NCBI RefSeq assembly: GCF_035934735.1
Contig: NZ_CP142396.1
Span: 682,001 to 746,000, forward strand
Length of the DNA: 64,000 nucleotides
Origin: Sedimentibacter sp. MB31-C6
GTDB lineage: Bacteria; Bacillota; Clostridia; Tissierellales; Sedimentibacteraceae
Direction: 5' to 3'
Part shown: positions 60,594-64,000 of the stretch, piece after piece
How the letters are laid out: each line of letters begins with the position of its first letter
Numbering within the stretch: the stretch's first letter is position 1
The notes under the pieces: model-generated
The model's database searches: none
Told to the model about the DNA's origin: nothing
Seen by the model: only the letters and a program-made list of their open reading frames with translations
Made by a program: the position numbers and the translations under genes

Positions 60594-62840
60594 TCACCTA
60601 GAAACATTTCTTATAATTACTTCTGGTGTTGCAGGATATGTAGTTATGTTAGTATCAAGTGCAAAATTAATTGCATTTAAGACTGCTGGACCTGGTGCAA
60701 CTGCTGCTATTTCACCTACACTTTTAGCCCCATAAGGTCCAAAAGGTTCATTTCCTTCAATAGTCATCACTCTTACTTCTGGCATTTGAGGTGCATTTAT
60801 CATATGGTATTTAGAAAAATTAGTTGATTTAACATAACCCTTTTCATCAATTTTAATTTCTTCTAAAAGAGCCATACCTAAACTAAATTGAGCTCCTCCT
60901 TGTATTTGACCTTCCACTAATAAAGGATTTATTGATTTTCCAATATCATGTACTGCTAATAAATCTATTATTTCAACTTGGCCAGTATATTTATCTACCT
61001 TTACTTCTGCAAAGCTTGCGGAGTAAGTTCCAGGATTCGCAGGAGATTCATATCTTTCAAATACTGATAGCGATTCATGATATTTTAATTCCAATTCAAT
61101 TGCAATTTCTCCATAAGTGTATTTTTCTTCTGAATTCTTTTCATAAATAATTCCATTTGTAGCTATCACATTTTCTTTTCTGCAATTTTTGAGCTTACAA
61201 AATGAATCTATAAGTTTTTTCTTAAGTTTTTCGCCAGCTGATTTAACAGCACCACCACATACAAAAGTTACTCTACTTGCTTGAGTTCCAGCAGAATCAT
61301 AAGGAGATGTAATAGTATCAACTTCTAAAACTCTAACTTTATCCATATTTATGTCAAGAGATTCTGAGGCTATTTGCTGCATTGTTGTTACGGTACCGCA
61401 TCCTTGCTCATGTATACCTATCTTTACTAGTACGCTACCATCTGAAAATATACTCATATCTACATTTGTAAAATCAGGATGAGCACCTTTGTATCCATTT
61501 CCATGAGCTCCACAAGCCATTCCTACTCCATAAGCATATCTATGGGTATTTTTATTTTTAATATTTTGACGCTTGTTTTTCCAATCAAATTTTTTCATTC
61601 CATTTATAACGCATTCGATGATTTTTGTATTTCCGATTTCAGTTCCACCAGTAGGATCCTTTGCTCCTTCTTTTACAAGATTTTTAAGTCTAAAATCACA
61701 AGGGTCCATTCCTATTTTTTTTGCAACATTATCGATATTTATCTCTGTTATTGCATGAGCTTGAGGTGAACCATATCCTCTGCATGGACCTCCAGGTATT
61801 GTGTTTGTATAGTACGTATTTCCTTCATAATACTGATCTTGAATGTCATATAATCTAAATAGTTTTTTGCCCAAAGCCATTGCAATAGCACTTGAATTAG
61901 TGTAATACGCTCCACCATCAATATCTACAACTATCTTTCTACCTAAAATTTTACCATCTGCTTTTATAGCTGTTTCAACACTTATTTCAGTTGCATTCCT
62001 ACTTCTTGTTCCTAATATAGCATCTTTTCTATCCATATAAAGCATTACTGGTCGATTGAGTTTATATGCTGCAAATGCACATATTGGTTCCAATACAGTA
62101 TGCCCTTTCCCTCCAAAAGAACCTCCCATAGCAGCCTTTATAACTCTCACTCTATTAAAAGGAATATTTAATACACTAGCTACATGGTATTGTATTTGAA
62201 AAGCTGTTTGGCATGGACTCCAAACAACCAAACTTCCCTGTTCATCTAATTCACTTAGACATATGTGTGGTTCTATTGCAGAATGATGTATTTTCGGCGT
62301 TTTCCCTGTATCTCTTATAATAAAATCTGCATCTTTAAATTTTTCTTCATAATTTCCGCAATTTATTTTTTTTGCAAAAGCTAAATTTGTATTTCCATTA
62401 ACAGTTGCTGCATTTTGTTTTGCTTGATTTATTCCTATTACACTATCAAGCTCTATATAAGCAATACTTAGTTTAGATATAGCTTTTTGTACAGCTTTTT
62501 TGCTTGTTCCTACTACTAATGCTATTCTATCTCCTACAAATCTTGCTTTATTACACAATAAGTACTCATCTTGAAATTCCTTTGCACCAGCATACCATTC
62601 ATGTGAATTATATAAAACATGTGGAACATCATCATATGTATATATTGCTTCAATACCTTCAACTTTTATAGCTTCGCTTTTATCAACTTCTATTTCAGCA
62701 TGAGGTTTTTTGCTTAAAACTAATTTTGCATAAAGCATGTTATGTCTTTTCATATCACATATAAATTTTGTTTTACCGGTAGCTTTATCATATGAATCTT
62801 CCCTAATAACACTTTTACCTACATATTTTAATTGTTCCAT
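60594..62840 (-). CDS. Molybdenum hydroxylase, large (molybdopterin) subunit, xanthine dehydrogenase family
   Basis: A 748-residue subunit. The molybdopterin sites are recognisable: KAAMGGSFGGKGH, GGPCRGYGSPQAHA, HEQGCGTV and, at the C-terminus, GAKSVGEIAAV, with the catalytic Glu. It hydroxylates an electron-poor carbon, usually in an N-heterocycle or aldehyde, using water. The FAD and 2Fe-2S subunits are encoded immediately upstream. The lyase gene is 26 bases downstream, so an imidazole or similar ring product is a plausible substrate (inference). AAGGAG precedes the start. Confidence 0.93.
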   Translation of the reverse strand: MEQLKYVGKSVIREDSYDKATGKTKFICDMKRHNMLYAKLVLSKKPHAEIEVDKSEAIKVEGIEAIYTYDDVPHVLYNSHEWYAGAKEFQDEYLLCNKARFVGDRIALVVGTSKKAVQKAISKLSIAYIELDSVIGINQAKQNAATVNGNTNLAFAKKINCGNYEEKFKDADFIIRDTGKTPKIHHSAIEPHICLSELDEQGSLVVWSPCQTAFQIQYHVASVLNIPFNRVRVIKAAMGGSFGGKGHTVLEPICAFAAYKLNRPVMLYMDRKDAILGTRSRNATEISVETAIKADGKILGRKIVVDIDGGAYYTNSSAIAMALGKKLFRLYDIQDQYYEGNTYYTNTIPGGPCRGYGSPQAHAITEINIDNVAKKIGMDPCDFRLKNLVKEGAKDPTGGTEIGNTKIIECVINGMKKFDWKNKRQNIKNKNTHRYAYGVGMACGAHGNGYKGAHPDFTNVDMSIFSDGSVLVKIGIHEQGCGTVTTMQQIASESLDINMDKVRVLEVDTITSPYDSAGTQASRVTFVCGGAVKSAGEKLKKKLIDSFCKLKNCRKENVIATNGIIYEKNSEEKYTYGEIAIELELKYHESLSVFERYESPANPGTYSASFAEVKVDKYTGQVEIIDLLAVHDIGKSINPLLVEGQIQGGAQFSLGMALLEEIKIDEKGYVKSTNFSKYHMINAPQMPEVRVMTIEGNEPFGPYGAKSVGEIAAVAPGPAVLNAINFALDTNITTYPATPEVIIRNVSR

Positions 62841-62842
62841 AT

Positions 62843-63688
62843 TTATCTCCTTAATTTATTCAATATATCCTCTATTAATCCTTCTGCTGCTATCTTTTTA
62901 TAATGTTTTGAACTTCTATTTGGTATAGCATTCTCTATTTGCATATAAACTGCTTCATGTAAATCTTCATGATTAATATTTTTAATATTTTTATATAATA
63001 ATTTTTCCTCAATGAGTTTTGCTTTAATCGGTTTAGGTCCTACAGCCCCAAGATATATATTTGCTTTATATATGATTAAGTCTTCACTGATATTAATTTT
63101 AGCGCAACAATTAATTTTTGATATAGTAACTGCCTTCCTTGACCCAACTTTTGAAAAGGCAGATTTAGAAGAGGATTTTTTTATTATTATTTTAGTTATT
63201 ACTTCATCGGAATCTAAATTGTTCTTTTCTAATCCCTCGACTACGTTTTCAATTTTATCAATTCTTCTTTTACCAGTAGAATTAATTATTTCAATGTTTG
63301 CATCGTAAGAAAACAGCACAGGTAAAGTATCTCCACTTTGCGATGCATTCGCAACGTTTCCTCCTATTGTAGCTCTATTTCTTATTTGTTGAGAACCTAA
63401 GTTATAAGCAGAATCAACTAGCGCAGGTATATATTTATTAATTAAAAGGCTATTTTCCAATTGTGTCATTGTTACACAGGACCCTATTGTTATCTCATTC
63501 TCTGTTTCATTTATTTTTTTAAATTCCTCTAATTTTGTTATATCAATTATGTTATAATCGTAAATTTCTTTTTTATTAAAGTGAATGATTAAATCAGTCC
63601 CCCCACTAATTACAAATGTATTGTTATCTTTTTGCTTTAAAGCTTCACATAATTCTTCAATTGTTTTTGGAGATACAAAGTTTTTCAT
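62843..63688 (-). CDS. Molybdenum hydroxylase, FAD-binding subunit
   Basis: A 281-residue CO-dehydrogenase-type flavoprotein subunit. N-terminal FAD segment VISGGTDLIIHF and the second FAD motif ATIGGNVANASQSGDTLPVL are intact, and the C-terminal CCAKI and YLGAVGPKPIKAKLIEE part is typical. It transfers electrons from the Mo site via 2Fe-2S clusters to NAD or another acceptor. It ends two bases before the large-subunit start and starts four bases after the small-subunit stop. Confidence 0.94.
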   Translation of the reverse strand: MKNFVSPKTIEELCEALKQKDNNTFVISGGTDLIIHFNKKEIYDYNIIDITKLEEFKKINETENEITIGSCVTMTQLENSLLINKYIPALVDSAYNLGSQQIRNRATIGGNVANASQSGDTLPVLFSYDANIEIINSTGKRRIDKIENVVEGLEKNNLDSDEVITKIIIKKSSSKSAFSKVGSRKAVTISKINCCAKINISEDLIIYKANIYLGAVGPKPIKAKLIEEKLLYKNIKNINHEDLHEAVYMQIENAIPNRSSKHYKKIAAEGLIEDILNKLRR

Positions 63689-63691
63689 ATG

Positions 63692-64000
63692 CTACACCTC
63701 TTTTACAGTAATGTCTTTTACTGCTTTCACAATTTTGTTATATCCTGTACACCTACAAAGATTTCCTTCAATAGCTCTTTTAATTTCATCTTCTGTAGGA
63801 TTAGGATTTTTTAATAAAAGAGCTTTACATGATAAAATCATACCTGGAGTACAAAAACCGCATTGGATAGCTCCATTTTCTATAAATGATTTTTGTATTA
63901 CATCAAGTTCACCACTTTGTTCTAAACCCTCTATTGTTATAATTTCACATCCATCCACTTGCCCAGCAAGTATTGTGCAAGAAGTTACGGCTTCTTCATT
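63692..64000 (-). CDS. Molybdenum hydroxylase, 2Fe-2S subunit (cut by window end)
   Basis: The last ~102 codons of the iron-sulfur subunit. Visible are the Cys of the plant-type cluster (SCTILAGQ), the linker ITIEGL, CGFCTPGMILS and CRCTGYNKIV, which bind the second 2Fe-2S cluster. The N-terminal part with the first ferredoxin loop is outside the window. It is the first gene of the three-subunit set as read here, and further genes may lie upstream. Confidence 0.94.
   Translation of the reverse strand, partial: NEEAVTSCTILAGQVDGCEIITIEGLEQSGELDVIQKSFIENGAIQCGFCTPGMILSCKALLLKNPNPTEDEIKRAIEGNLCRCTGYNKIVKAVKDITVKEV

Noticed and set aside
1-64000. CRISPR array, tRNA genes, prophage or insertion sequence
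   Set aside because: No regularly spaced direct repeats, no cloverleaf with a T-loop core, and no integrase, capsid or transposase genes were seen.

Overview
The window is AT-rich, densely coded DNA, mostly on the minus strand. It reads as the chromosome of an anaerobic, motile, endospore-forming member of the Clostridia. Spore genes (tlp, an alpha/beta SASP gene, ytrH/ytrI, ytxC), fermentative enzymes (pyruvate:ferredoxin oxidoreductase, butyryl-CoA dehydrogenase with EtfAB, crotonase, a 4-hydroxybutyryl-CoA dehydratase homologue), chemoreceptors behind SigD-type promoters, a glmS ribozyme and a fluoride riboswitch all point that way. A Sedimentibacter-like or other Tissierellales-type amino-acid fermenter is a reasonable guess, but it is inference. 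No tRNA, rRNA, CRISPR, prophage or insertion sequence was seen.

Layout. 1-1880: start of an alanine dehydrogenase gene behind a sigma-54 promoter, with a RocR-like sigma-54 activator next to it. 2162-6255: LysE exporter, YtrH/YtrI sporulation pair, a cation:proton antiporter under a fluoride riboswitch, a zinc ribbon protein, CsaA and Tlp. 6207-11400: two tandem chemoreceptors with almost identical signalling halves, three SigD-type promoters, and a possible small RNA behind the orphan one. 11500-16783: a DUF3267 membrane protein, a DUF2680 secreted protein, a GNAT enzyme, glmS with its ribozyme, and SASP. 16831-20777: etfA, etfB, bcd (with a Rex-like operator) and crt. 21145-32433: a HAD phosphatase, tex, prfB (programmed frameshift), secA, two FAD oxidoreductases, an EamA transporter and an Lrp regulator. 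32686-40926: a carboxyltransferase subunit, a GntR regulator, PFOR, three poorly known proteins and nadD. 41024-49053: a long operon for an unidentified carboxylate. 49373-55430: radA and a PuuR-like regulator with potABCD. 55432-64000: ytxC, a DUF6873-type protein, a BCCT betaine transporter, an ammonia-lyase homologue without its MIO tripeptide, and a three-subunit molybdenum hydroxylase cut off by the window end.

Two systems deserve attention. (1) 57349-64000 pairs a betaine-type transporter with a histidine ammonia-lyase homologue in which Ala-Ser-Gly is replaced by Glu-Gly, followed by a molybdenum hydroxylase. This suggests trimethylamine elimination from an aromatic betaine, with ergothioneine or hercynine the leading candidates, and then oxidation of the product. 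(2) 41024-49053 joins a 4-hydroxybutyryl-CoA dehydratase homologue, an Nfu scaffold, a CGGC protein, a TRAP transporter, a LarA-like protein and two proteins I do not recognise. Its promoter region carries the same tandem palindromes, with the same 20-bp spacing, as the gene for the GntR regulator about 14 kb away.

A family of small palindromic elements (six copies or half-copies) sits mostly just after stop codons and appears to supply transcription ends.
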